From assembly GCA_900095095.1 (NCBI GenBank), contig FMBT01000572.1, positions 1 through 46,811 on the forward strand: DNA of 46,811 nucleotides. Reading direction: 5' to 3'. This DNA is from Fragilariopsis cylindrus CCMP1102. Taxonomy: Eukaryota > Bacillariophyta > Bacillariophyceae > Bacillariales > Bacillariaceae. Below the pieces are notes generated by a model that saw only the letters and a program-made list of their open reading frames with translations, made no database searches and was not told the DNA's origin. Position 1 is the stretch's first letter. Every line of letters starts with the position of its first letter. Made by a program: the position numbers and the translations under genes. Shown here in pieces: positions 24,401 to 33,314 of the stretch.

Positions 24401-25192
24401 TATTCCGTCTCCATCTCTACCTCTACCACCAACTGCTATTGGTGTCGTGGCGGAGTGTACTGATCCTAGTGCTGGTCCTAGTGGTGTTGCTGTTGCGGTT
24501 GCTATTGTTGCTGACGTTGGTGTTGTTACTCCTCCTCCTCCTGATCCACCACCACCACCACCACCTCCAGAACCAAAACCACCAAATTTTGGTGAAATAA
24601 AACCCGGTATATTATCAATCATACGACGACCAAAATTATTATTATTACTATCACTATAATTATCTTTGTTTGTTGTCTGAGCCTGTGTTGCTTCAAGGAA
24701 TAAATCACCCTCAACATCATTATGATTGGCAGCATCGGCACTAATGTATTCGCCTCCTCTATCACCGGTTGCAATAGTGTCGTCCATATCATCAAGTATA
24801 CTACCATTTAAACTATTATCAGTATCAATCCCAAGAAGAGTTCCTCCTCCACCTGTTGTGGCGAAATCGGCTGTATTAAATAGACTACACCGTTCACTAT
24901 CAAGTACGATATCATTTAATGTTGTTGTATAAGATTCAGTAGGACTATTGCTGTTGTTGTTGTTGTTGTTGTTGGACGGCGATATCACATTGATAGGAAC
25001 AACAGGAACACCCGTATCAATTGTTCTTATAGGAGGATTAGGAGGAGGAGGATTAGTGTTGTGATTAGAGGAAGTTAAGGATGCTTCATCATCATTCCTG
25101 GAACTATTATCGTCAGGGGTTGTCATGATCACAATACTATTTGGAAGAGGAGGAGGCGGAGGAGGCGTTCCTTGGTAATTATTTTCTGTCAT
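21491..25192 (-). CDS. Class 3 (fungal-type) lipase with long disordered N-terminus
   Basis: A 1233 aa alpha/beta hydrolase of the lipase class 3 family, predicted to cleave acyl ester bonds in glycerolipids. The catalytic domain occupies about the last 350 residues: a VVFRGA strand preceding the core, the nucleophile elbow GHSLGG with Ser 1039, and the likely acid Asp 1102 in NHSDCIP. The catalytic His is probably one of those in the following RHVGIG or STIHGF segments. The first 850 residues are mostly low complexity, with poly-Pro at the N-terminus, Gly-rich and Asn-rich runs, and a Ser/Thr-rich stretch with many possible phosphosites; one ordered block (about 330-400) precedes an acidic/Lys-rich helix. 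Typical family members are 300-700 aa. I start at the ATG at 25192; the frame extends ten codons further only to a TTG. No signal peptide is seen, so it is probably intracellular. Confidence 0.82.
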   Translation of the reverse strand: MTENNYQGTPPPPPPLPNSIVIMTTPDDNSSRNDDEASLTSSNHNTNPPPPNPPIRTIDTGVPVVPINVISPSNNNNNNNSNSPTESYTTTLNDIVLDSERCSLFNTADFATTGGGGTLLGIDTDNSLNGSILDDMDDTIATGDRGGEYISADAANHNDVEGDLFLEATQAQTTNKDNYSDSNNNNFGRRMIDNIPGFISPKFGGFGSGGGGGGGGSGGGGVTTPTSATIATATATPLGPALGSVHSATTPIAVGGRGRDGDGIKIVGPPPDNIDVASVTSASSLPQQPPHIPTPGTPRLPSYYGPSIPSPSPSPIGARGSRFHSINRPVEEKPLLDEIREVLAQSYLVFLLADLRLMSGTGRMATKYENLAVDSDYYRRASAKDIACLYNDGDEKGKSKDVGYPKGLSPAVIMAILILEIRDTFVKTVDEKVEHEAAKKEKKKKNKKKYWGNRNLEEVDIDTEEDFVSYRKDDEKKNLVEESMESLMRAYSRMISEDLVTDIPNVKRRRGTMNTSNFGYTNFQGSQRGDSGDRQSDTQSLSGGWGGGGGGGGTGGGGGVGGRQQSFSSPSGRSSPTVPTSGIQRRGSAGPGTPTTSSGYSSPSSGTAIGRRYFQKKPPPLPPSIPTLAVAPIAMTSLTRHTSDPTYNKSSKSQQQQKRDTTKARQSSQQRERDNRTGSIRTLGSVLEETDSELEIGASTTTTDSNNDNNNNNNNNAEGGATTPSGDNRTSAISSFSSSNRDSSKKEVSFQSSLHGSDREMWEDATTTTTTPSKQLFSSKDQNSGNISDTSNRLTQSSRLGQHRYSQFIQKNPLNRENSKQIADRLKTRIDVATKELNDQVENMLPTNREAAAAKEFNEFTDVFFDQGKTNEDIKKNLGAGYTRKEMVDAMRHAVETRNDGRLQFLSKLFKVGSVSQLLVQSHARVVWMNDWYPLKDLTYAISVDTLQRRVMVVFRGAITANDWKHSSNYKFHKIKNPVKDPFDGREETLRVFSGLYTYLFRKRKDTGTTKYEEIANMVHKYGLERIGPDYKLFVTGHSLGGALTHFFSFFASTEERFTKNGPVKAIAFASPYIGGHSWADSFRHQERSKKLQIVQVRNHSDCIPRMPANFRIGKRGPLWRHVGIGVTLPGLTRCGRWKPLVHYWGKEKSCLDSTIHGFRRNILFHFSYLRPWSINRSHTLFELQDRLMYGELNSEAGGDFELLQSTIDQLYDILKEHDFESFRKTKWWGSKK

Positions 25193-26191
25193 AGTAATAA
25201 TATATACGATTATGTTGAACAAAAAATCAATTACTATTTAGATTTGGCCACCTACCCGCCTAAAAAGTATTTATTGCACACGTTCTGTTCTCTATTCCTA
25301 AACGAGAGAGGCGAGCGAATTCAACGAGCAAACATGTAACTAACTGGTTCGGTTCTCTTCTCTTCTCTTCGTATCTAAAAGACCTTGTCTTGTGTGCCAG
25401 TGTAGGAGAAAATTGGTTACTTGTTGTTGGTTTGGTTTGGGGTTACTTAGGTAGGAAGTATGTGTCGTATGTTCAATATAAACTTTTAAAAAACAATCAT
25501 GTGTCAAACGTATTCAGCTGTTAGCTATTATGTCGTCATGAAACACTATTCCGTCTGTTCTTCGTTCTATAATAGGGTTAAAAATAAAATTAATACGAGA
25601 CATTCTCGTTCTACTGTATTACAATTACAACGATTTTGTTTTTAGTTAACTCGTGTCTTGTTCCACGGTACTGCTAGCGTTACTACTGTAGAACGAACGA
25701 AGCGTAGATATTGGAAGGATTGAAGGAAGGACGTGTGATATTATTGTTTGCGAATCTCGCAAACAGAGCGCATACTAGCATCTAGCTAAGAACGCGTACT
25801 AGCAGCTAGCTAACGCGCACTCCTCATACACACCTGCTCACTCACGAGCTTTCACGATAAATCATTTTTTGATGAAATAAAATAATAATCTTACTGAGAT
25901 TATTTGTACAGATATTCAATCCGATGCAACTAGGGTTTTCTTCATTACCCGTTTGACACAGAAGAATCTTTTGATAATTACGATGACGACGACGACTTTG
26001 ACAATGATAATGATAACGACAACGGCAATATGGCAACGATAATAAATCATCAATGGTAGAAACAGAAATTCGTTACTTTGAGGTGAATTGGATTGTATTT
26101 CCATACTATAATATATAATAAAATATAATATATCATATGACAGATTGAAGAATAATGACGAATCTATGTATGTATATCAATTAATTTATTA

Positions 26192-26222
<31 letters not shown>

Positions 26223-26283
26223 TGTATGTATTTATAGTAACTCTTCACGATCGATTTTACTAGCCCTTCTCTTGTATTGTGCC
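25193..26283. other. Intergenic region with hairpin and microsatellite
   Basis: About 1.1 kb. It holds the lipase promoter on the left and the esterase 3' region on the right. TACWGTA heptamers are at 25612 and 25684. A perfect 7-bp inverted repeat with a 3-nt loop (TTTGCGA/TCGCAAA) is at 25747-25763, followed by two imperfect copies of a 20-22 bp block (25768-25789 and 25793-25813). A TATG tetranucleotide microsatellite runs from about 26190 to 26232. No gene recognised. Confidence 0.5.
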
Positions 26284-27722
26284 TTACCAGAGGATAAAGA
26301 ACCCAATAGCAATCGAAATTGAGATGAGCAATGACAGCCAAATACGGGAAGATTTGCGCGATCCCGAGTTTGTACCAGCAAGTGAGTCATCGCCGGTCTT
26401 TTTCTCGTCTTGTTTCTTCTTCCAATCTGACCATGCCCAGACAAGAGTGTTTGGCATATCCTGAAAGAGTAGTTGTGGACCATGGCAGGAATTCATTCCA
26501 AAAGCGTACCGGGTGTTGTAGCCTTTTGCAACAAGTGCTTCTTGGGTCTTGTTGTTTCCTTCAGCAAAAGAAGAAGACTGATATACCATAGATTGATCAG
26601 TATCGCTGCCATCAGTCATATTGATCAGGCAAGCCTTGGGCGTTCCCAGATCTCTATCGCTAGAGGCATGAAAAATACGAATTGGTTTGAGGTCTGAATT
26701 TTTGATCAGTTCAGGACCTCCTGGACGCCACAATGCTTCCATTTCCCCGGGGAACTCAGTGTGGTTATTAGCGGTACTGTTAAGATCACCCAAGTTTGGA
26801 TGATATGCAATTGCAGTTCCAAACAGCTCTGGTGTAAGAAATGCCATACGGATCGCAGTTGCCCCACCATTACTTGAGCCAAAGGATGCACGCCCGGATG
26901 GATCGTCTGTAATATTCAAGTTGGGATATTTGCTTCTAATTTCTTGGTGATTTGACACATATGGAAGAACTTCATTTGAAACAAACTGTGCATAATCCTT
27001 CGAAACTGTGTTATACTCAAGTCTTCGCTCAGAGTACATACCATTACCACAATCATCAATAGTACCACCGAGTGGTCCGACTGTGATGCATAGTAATTGA
27101 ATTTTGTCATGTCAGAGATAGGATATAAACCAAACAAGAAAAACAAACAAACAAATATAATATATGAACACTTACACGCATAGTCTAACTGGTAAGGGCC
27201 TGCAACCGCAACTGCCACGACGACAAAAGTGGGTAAGGAATGTTCGTCATCATCCGAACCAATAAATCTATCCATTGCACTTCTAATGAATGGTAGCGAT
27301 TCATCTCCATCTTGAAGAACCATCACGCCTACCTCATCCCCATCTTTGTACGCAGCGGGGATATACACGGTGATATTGCGGATACCCATATCACCATATA
27401 TTTGTCCACAGTTACCATCGCCGCAGATTTTGGATCCTGACAAAAGTGGGTGATCAACCGGATCACAGTTGTATGTAGTGTTGGCGATTGGCATGTGCAA
27501 TGTGAATGTCTTACCTTGTTTGCATTCAGAGCATGATAAGATTGCTTCATCAAATGTATAATTTGGTCCTATAACGTACGTGCCACTGACAGTGGAAGAT
27601 ATGTCACCAGGTGCTGGAAGCATACCCATTGCTTCGAACATTTTTTTATCATCATCCTCAGTCTGTGCGTTTGTGGTAGTGGCGGCCAAGGCTATGATGG
27701 CAAATTTGATGGCACACTTCAT
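26284..27722 (-). CDS. Secreted alpha/beta-hydrolase, enterochelin-esterase-like (two exons)
   Basis: Exons 27722-27176 and 27080-26284 join through a 95-nt intron to give 447 aa. It resembles the putative esterase family that includes bacterial enterochelin (Fes-type) esterases, which hydrolyse esters; the actual substrate is unknown. A signal peptide ends near residue 19 (TTNA/Q). The N-terminal part is Cys-containing. The hydrolase half has the nucleophile motif GSSNG with Ser 252, Asp 324 or 326 in ASSDRD as acid, and His 382 in SCHGPQ, followed by the WAWSDW helix usual in this family. A hydrophobic C-terminal helix (about 429-446) after a Ser/Lys-rich stretch suggests membrane or GPI anchoring outside the cell. 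The intron join creates FGPLGGTIDDCGNG, a sensible family-like stretch. A siderophore-related role is a guess only. Confidence 0.78.
27081..27175 (-). other. Intron of the secreted esterase gene
   Basis: 95 nt, donor GTAAGT, acceptor TCACAG, splitting a T|TC phenylalanine codon. Removal keeps the frame with the second half. Confidence 0.78.
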
Positions 27723-28632
27723 AATTAATTGATGCCAAGTTAATATTGGTAGTTGGTTAGTTAGTTATTGCAAAACAAAATATTATATGAGAAAACGAGG
27801 ACCAGAAGAGGAACGGTGGTCGTGGCAAGTTTGTACGCAACACTAAATTTATCGTCTCTGACAATAATGAATCAGTAATAAAAAATGACTTGTCGCGAGG
27901 AGTCAGGATTTTTTTTTGAGCTCGCTACGCGCCATAATTTGACAGTAACTTTCGCGAATCTGCATATTTTTCCTTGGGAACGTAGCGAAAAGAAGAAAAG
28001 AAGGAAGCTATCGCGAAACGTGAACTCCTTGCGTGAACTACTGTATCATAATTCTCCCGTTTTATTCAAATTATTTCAAAGGAGTGCAAGATAGATTGAT
28101 TAACGCATACATCTTTTAAGAAAGTCAATGTAATTCGCATCCTCTATAATATTTTGTTATTTTGTTTTTTCGGCGACCTGAAGAGAATAATATTCTTTCA
28201 TACTCTGTAATTTTGTTTTTTCGGCGACCTGAAGAGAAAAAGATTCTTTCATACTAGAAGCAACGTGCTTCCGAATGAGATTGTTGCATAGTGAGTACAA
28301 GGATGTACCGTACCAAATGCCGGATATGAGGAGAGGATACTTCACGTAAGGTTTTCGCAAAAATAGTCCAATGAACGTGTTCAATTCCACGTAGACACTT
28401 CCTCAGTATCGGAAATTTACCTATTTTCCGCGGAGTCGCACAAATCAAAATCGGTCCACCAAATCGCTTACATATCCAAGACTGCAAAGGAGATAGAAAC
28501 TCGGAAATATTATGCACAGTGTACATTACGAATATATTTGCCATAATAAAAAAGATTCGACAACGAAAAACGAAATAAAAAACGCACACCACTTTCTACT
28601 ACTACCATTAAAAACAGGTCTATCCCAACAAA
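27723..28632. other. Divergent intergenic region with a 51-bp tandem duplication
   Basis: About 910 bases between two genes that start in opposite directions. A 51-bp unit containing CGGCGACCTGAAGAGAA occurs twice in tandem at about 28164-28258. A TACTGTA heptamer is at 28039. A small minus-strand frame over the duplication repeats 17 residues but shows no other coding sign, so I do not call it a gene. Confidence 0.45.
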
Positions 28633-29754
28633 ATGAAACTCTCCTCGAAGACTAACGAATTATTCTCTCTTTTGATTATCGCCATCATCGCTGCAGCTGC
28701 CGCAGGTGATAATAAATGTGAAGACCCTCTTAAAGAAATTACATACCGTTTCAACGGCAGTAGTTGTGGTGAAACGAATGCATTAATGAGTCGAGAACTA
28801 TTCAGTTGTGTAGATTCAGGCAATGCATCAACAGGTAGTGACACATACTATATTGAGGCAAGTGGAAGCGGAGACAGCTTGTATTTTGCAGGTGACGTTG
28901 GAATTGGCTCCGAGTACACTCTCAATCAAGGCGGTGCATTCGATTCACTTGGAAGTGCTACAATCAAGGTGTACACCACAAAAGATGGAGAATTATTACA
29001 AACAGTTACGATCAATGATATGACTTGTAGTAATCCATTATTTTTATTTGATAAATTTGGTGGCAGTCAAGTTACACAATGGGTCGAAACATCGGGACGT
29101 GTCGTTGACGAAGATGATGGTGATGAAGAGGAGGATGACTACACTGTTATAGGTGACAATAATTGCCAAGGTCCTGTAGAAGAAATCACATACCTTTTCA
29201 ACGGCGGTAGATGTGCTGCAACAGATACAATAATGCTTCAAGCTCTATTCAGTTGTGAAGATTCAGGCAATGCATTAATAGCTACTGGACCATACTATAT
29301 TGAGGCAAGTGGAAGTGGAAACAGCTTGTACTTTGCAGGTAACGTTGCAATTGACTCCGAGTACACTCTCAATCAAGAAGGTGAATTCGATTCACTTGGA
29401 AGTGCTACAATCAAGGTGTACACCACAAAAGATGGAGAATTATTGCAAACAGTTACAATTAATGATATGACTTGTACTAGTCCATTGTTTTTATTTGATA
29501 AATTTGGTGCCAGTCAAATTACCAAATGGACCGAAACATCGGGACGTGTTGTTACTAGCGATATTGAGATATCAAAAGAAAACTCCGAGACGGATGTCGA
29601 TGCCGATATCGGTGATGTCGATGACGGTGTCAGTACTAGTAGCGGCGTTGGGGTTATGGAAGCAGGATCATCTGCAGCCACTACCAACACCGTTACCGCA
29701 ACCATTGCTGCTGCTGTTGTCGTCACTGTAACAAGTGTCATCACTCTCATTTAA
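28633..29754 (+). CDS. Secreted surface protein with two duplicated four-Cys modules
   Basis: A 373 aa protein with a signal peptide (about 1-25, ending AAAAAG). Two homologous modules follow, offset by exactly 149 residues: C29, C45, C59 and C132 in the first match C178, C194, C208 and C281 in the second. Shared blocks include YYIEASGSG, SLYFAG, TLNQ and SATIKVYTTKDGELLQ. An acidic linker (158-169) separates them. A Ser/Thr/Ala-rich region and a hydrophobic C-terminus (about 355-373) with no charged tail suggest a GPI anchor. Four Cys per module suggests two disulfides each. I recall similar uncharacterised domains in other diatom proteins but cannot name the family with certainty. The function is probably cell-surface or wall related, by inference. 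The two copies are 60 nt identical without a mismatch in one stretch, so the duplication is recent or homogenised. Confidence 0.8.
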   Translation: MKLSSKTNELFSLLIIAIIAAAAAGDNKCEDPLKEITYRFNGSSCGETNALMSRELFSCVDSGNASTGSDTYYIEASGSGDSLYFAGDVGIGSEYTLNQGGAFDSLGSATIKVYTTKDGELLQTVTINDMTCSNPLFLFDKFGGSQVTQWVETSGRVVDEDDGDEEEDDYTVIGDNNCQGPVEEITYLFNGGRCAATDTIMLQALFSCEDSGNALIATGPYYIEASGSGNSLYFAGNVAIDSEYTLNQEGEFDSLGSATIKVYTTKDGELLQTVTINDMTCTSPLFLFDKFGASQITKWTETSGRVVTSDIEISKENSETDVDADIGDVDDGVSTSSGVGVMEAGSSAATTNTVTATIAAAVVVTVTSVITLI

Positions 29755-30701
29755 ACAAGCCCCATACCATTTCTGTTAACTTTTTATATATATAAATATT
29801 AATCTATATCCACGTAAAAATAAAATAATATAAGATCGTATATATACATGACTAATTTAATTAGTTCAATTACTTCTCTCATATTCAAAACTATCCCATA
29901 GCCTTTCTAATATTTGTGCCAGCTTTTTATGTTTGTTGTTACTGATATTTCTCATTATTGTTTTTAATTCTTTGTTGCGTCTTTCGAAGCCCTGCATAGT
30001 AAACACACCAACGCCACATCTATGATTGTCCCATGTTTGTCTTGCAAAACGAGGAATGTAGTACCGTAATAGTGCATGCAAGTAATAGGTTTCATCATCA
30101 AATCTTCTCTTTCAAATCTTCTCTTTCCTATTTCGCGATACCAGTACCAATTTCGCGCCACCATTTTCGCGCTACCAGGGCAATGCGCTTCACTTGGAGC
30201 ATAAGTGGGTTCAAAGCTTTGTTCACGTTGGATTGAAAATGATAAATCCTTCTTTCAATAAGTACTACACCAATAAGTCCGTTAACACGTCACCATCTTA
30301 TTTGGGTCGAAATGACACCACTATTCGTGCTATGATTTGCTGTCGTTTGAACACACGCCTAATAAGCAAAATCAACACAAAGATCATAAAACAATAAGCA
30401 CATCATCAATAAAATAGAAAAACACAACAACGACGATACCCTTGTTATATCCATACCATACCACACCATACCTTACCATACCATGTAAGTGACACAATAC
30501 GCTATACCATACGCTGTACCATATACTCGTACGCTGTAGCATGTAAGTACAAGTACAATTAATTTATTGCTTCTATTACTGCAGCAACAAACTATAATCT
30601 TACTGAAATTTTATTTCATCGAAATTTTAGTTCAGCCCAAAGCGAAAAATAATTAGCTGTCGCTCCCCAACCAACACAGAGTGTACGCGATTTTCATTGC
30701 G
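29755..30701. other. Intergenic region containing a protein relic
   Basis: Nearly 950 bases. Apart from the minus-strand relic listed separately, it contains doubled 16-bp copies of CAAATCTTCTCTTTC near 30097-30126, three short TTTCGCG..CCA blocks near 30130-30175, and CCATAC repeats near 30447-30484. The right part should be the receptor promoter. Confidence 0.45.
29866..30099 (-). pseudogene. Truncated C-terminal fragment of an unnamed, possibly mobile-element protein
   Basis: About 75 codons are open on the minus strand and read like real protein, without the low complexity of spurious frames: YYIPRFARQTWDNHRCGVGV, then FTMQGFERRNKE, then a basic helix and a closing LWDSFEYE. No ATG lies in frame at its beginning and a stop lies just upstream, so this looks like the decayed 3' end of a longer gene. 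The style suggests a repeated, perhaps transposon-encoded family in diatoms; I cannot name it. Confidence 0.4.
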
Positions 30702-32295
30702 ATGTTCGGCGATGATGGTTATCCCGTTGTTGTGGAATCATTTCGCTACTTGTTGGATAGGATGGTTGTAGAAGAAGAGCAAACACAAACAGACGGATAT
30801 GAAATGAGCACTCCACTACTAAATATGAATTTGTGGCAACCTCGTGTGATGGGTTCAATAACATTCATTAGTTCAGTATGCATGCTATTAATGGCATGGA
30901 AAAGACGCAACCTTTTATTTCATCGACTAGTATTGGGTAAGAAGAAAAAGACGTAAAGGTAGCTTATTAGCTACTGTGTATTGTCAACAAATAATATTTA
31001 TCGAGTATCCAATTTCTAACAGTCTTCTCTATATCCATGAACAATCATTGCTTTCTACAGGACTGTCACTCAATCAAAAAGTTTACAGCCTTTTTTTGAT
31101 TTATGGGGCCGCAGCCATTCCAAGTGATGAAATCAACGCGATTGGAAATTTTGGGACTGTTGCTACCTGTACCACCCAAGGATTCTTTATCTATGTTTGC
31201 ACTTTTTCGTCACATTTGTATTATGCCAGTTTCTCGGTGTATAGCTTTGTTGGCGTTTTGCACAACTTTGAGAAGGAAAAATATATGTGGGTCGAGAAAT
31301 ATATTCATGCAATAGTGCCGATATATCCACTTATTACAGCGTTTGTAATACTCAGCAAACAAGGATTCAACAACAATGGTGGTGGTTTTTGTTCCGTAAA
31401 AAACACACCATTGGATTGTAATTATCCAAACTATGATGACGTTCCCTGTGTTCGAGGTACTCTTTTAAATAACGGTGTATATTTTTATATGGTATGTGTA
31501 GTCATCATACTCTTGTTTTCTACTGCTATCATGGTCCTCCTCTATGTCAAGGTCACGCAAAAACAACTGCAAATCTTCATACGTGCGAAAGTAGTTGCAC
31601 AACAAGCTGCAATATATCTATGTGCACTGTACTTGGCGCTCCTTCCCACTTTCATCATTAGCTGCATGGCAGTAAGTGGTCACAATAATTTCCCCCTTTG
31701 GGCCACGAGCTTTGCATTAGTTACTTTTAGTCTTTTTGATGTTTGGATTATGTTCACTTATGTATACTTTACATTCGATAGATTTGGTAGTAACAGTAAC
31801 AGTAACGTCGACGTCGACGTCGACGTCGACGTCAATGGCAACGGCAATGGTAATGGTAATGGCAATGGCAATGGCAATGACATTCGCGGCAGCGTTGCCA
31901 CTGTCACTACTAATATTACTACTACGAATAATAATGAGGTGCATCTAGCTTCCTCGCAAACGTCAAATAGTAAAGAATTCATTTTTGGTACCGAAAAAAT
32001 TACAGCCGAAAACATCACAGCTCCCGTGATGGTGACGTCGGCGTCAGCACCAACACCAGTGCCTAGAACATCCAATAATAACGTATTTTACAAAATGTCT
32101 ACGAAAGCAATACGACGTCGTCAACGAATGCGACGTCGTAATGAGGCTGAACAGCCCAAATACAGTTTCAATATCTTCGATGGGACGAATGCATCAGGTG
32201 TATTTGCTGATTTCATTCATGATGGAGACTCAGACGATGAGAAGGTAGATAATGCTACAACAGACCATTGGGCTGCTGTTCAAGATCATATTTAA
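30702..32295 (+). CDS. Seven-transmembrane receptor, GPCR-like (two exons)
   Basis: Exons 30702-30936 and 31061-32295 join into 489 aa. Seven hydrophobic helices can be placed: ITFISSVCMLLMAW; VYSLFLIYGAAAIP; a long third helix following CTTQGFF; YIHAIVPIYPLITAFVIL; YFYMVCVVIILLFSTAIMVL; IYLCALYLALLPTFIIS; and SLFDVWIMFTYVYF. A Cys at the start of helix 3 and Cys residues in the loop before helix 5 fit the usual disulfide. The CTTQGF motif and layout resemble secretin/cAMP-receptor-like GPCRs of protists, so G-protein signalling at a membrane is likely but the ligand is unknown. The C-terminal tail is long, with Val-Asp and Asn-Gly runs coded by GTCGAC and GGCAAT repeats, then a basic cluster RRRQRMRRRN and an acidic end. 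I start at the ATG at 30702; an upstream in-frame codon is GTG only. Confidence 0.75.
30937..31060 (+). other. Intron of the seven-helix receptor gene
   Basis: 124 nt, donor GTAAGA, acceptor TTTCTACAG with a strong pyrimidine tract. It splits a G|GA glycine codon between helices 1 and 2, linking two frames that alone would each lack part of the seven-helix core. Confidence 0.78.
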
Positions 32296-33314
32296 AAATG
32301 AAATCTGAATTATATATTTTATGTTAATTACATTAATGTCCGTTCTAACTATCCGTTCAATAAACTAATCATGATGAGGTTGACGAGGACAAAGTGGCTG
32401 ATGTCAAGGAAACGACGAAGTGGAGTACAGCGCAAATCATATCTATAATATTCCACAGCTTCAATAATAATACATAAACAAAGATTCAAAATAACAGTAA
32501 CATACACAATATTTATATAGAATTAGTGACAGAACTACTTTACTGAGTGACAATTAATGAAATCCATCAGCGCATATGTATATATATATGTATATATATA
32601 TATACTTCTTTATTTCGCTGTCGAATCTATTGTGCTGCCCATGATTTCCCAGTTGTTACATGACTCTCGGCTCCCTTCCACGACGATCTCAAATATACTT
32701 GAGTGTCGTTGAAGTCAAAAGGATGATGAGAGACGTGTCTCTTTCTCAAGGATGTGTGATGATGATACTACGTATCATATACTCTAGCTGTACCTCTGCT
32801 TTCTCGATCTCTTTCTTTCGTTGAAGATCTCTTACTGGCTGAATTGCTCACCTTGTGTCGACTTCCGCTTGATGTGGTAGGCCAAATCACCAACTATTAT
32901 TGTAAAAAACTGATTAGAATTGTCTAAAGGAGACGACTTACCCTCGCAGTAGCCCATGATGATAATGAGGGAGTTGTTGCCGAGCTTTGTGTCCTGCGAC
33001 AATATTTTTTAGAACTATTAAGAGCTCAAATAGTCGAGTGAAGGGTTTAGTAGTAGTAAAGGTTGTTTTAAACGATCTATGAGCTCTGCCTCTTCTCCCT
33101 CCACCGATCATCAATAATGATTTCGTCGATGAATAGAACATAGTAAAGTGTGAATTTGAAGTGTTTTTTTTCATTTTCTGTCATCATCAAAATTATGGTA
33201 ATGACAGTTGCTTCTTGTTGTGATTATTATTGTGCTTTTCGTACAATACTGTACAATTTAAAATAATGTCCAAGGTAAGATAATTTCCTTGATATAAATC
33301 GCTGCAAATTGGTA
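32296..33314. other. Intergenic region between convergent genes
   Basis: About 1 kb of AT-rich DNA between the receptor and the MYND protein gene. It includes a TATA/GTATA microsatellite near 32577-32605 and a TACTGTA at 33247. A short minus-strand frame at 32938-33174 shows no recognisable protein character and is not called. Confidence 0.5.

Noticed and set aside
28157-28592. Overlapping minus-strand frames over the 51-bp tandem duplication
   Set aside because: The repeated 17 residues follow from the DNA duplication (51 is a multiple of three); nothing else suggests a protein.
32938-33174. 78-codon minus-strand frame between convergent genes
   Set aside because: No recognisable motif and no supporting context.
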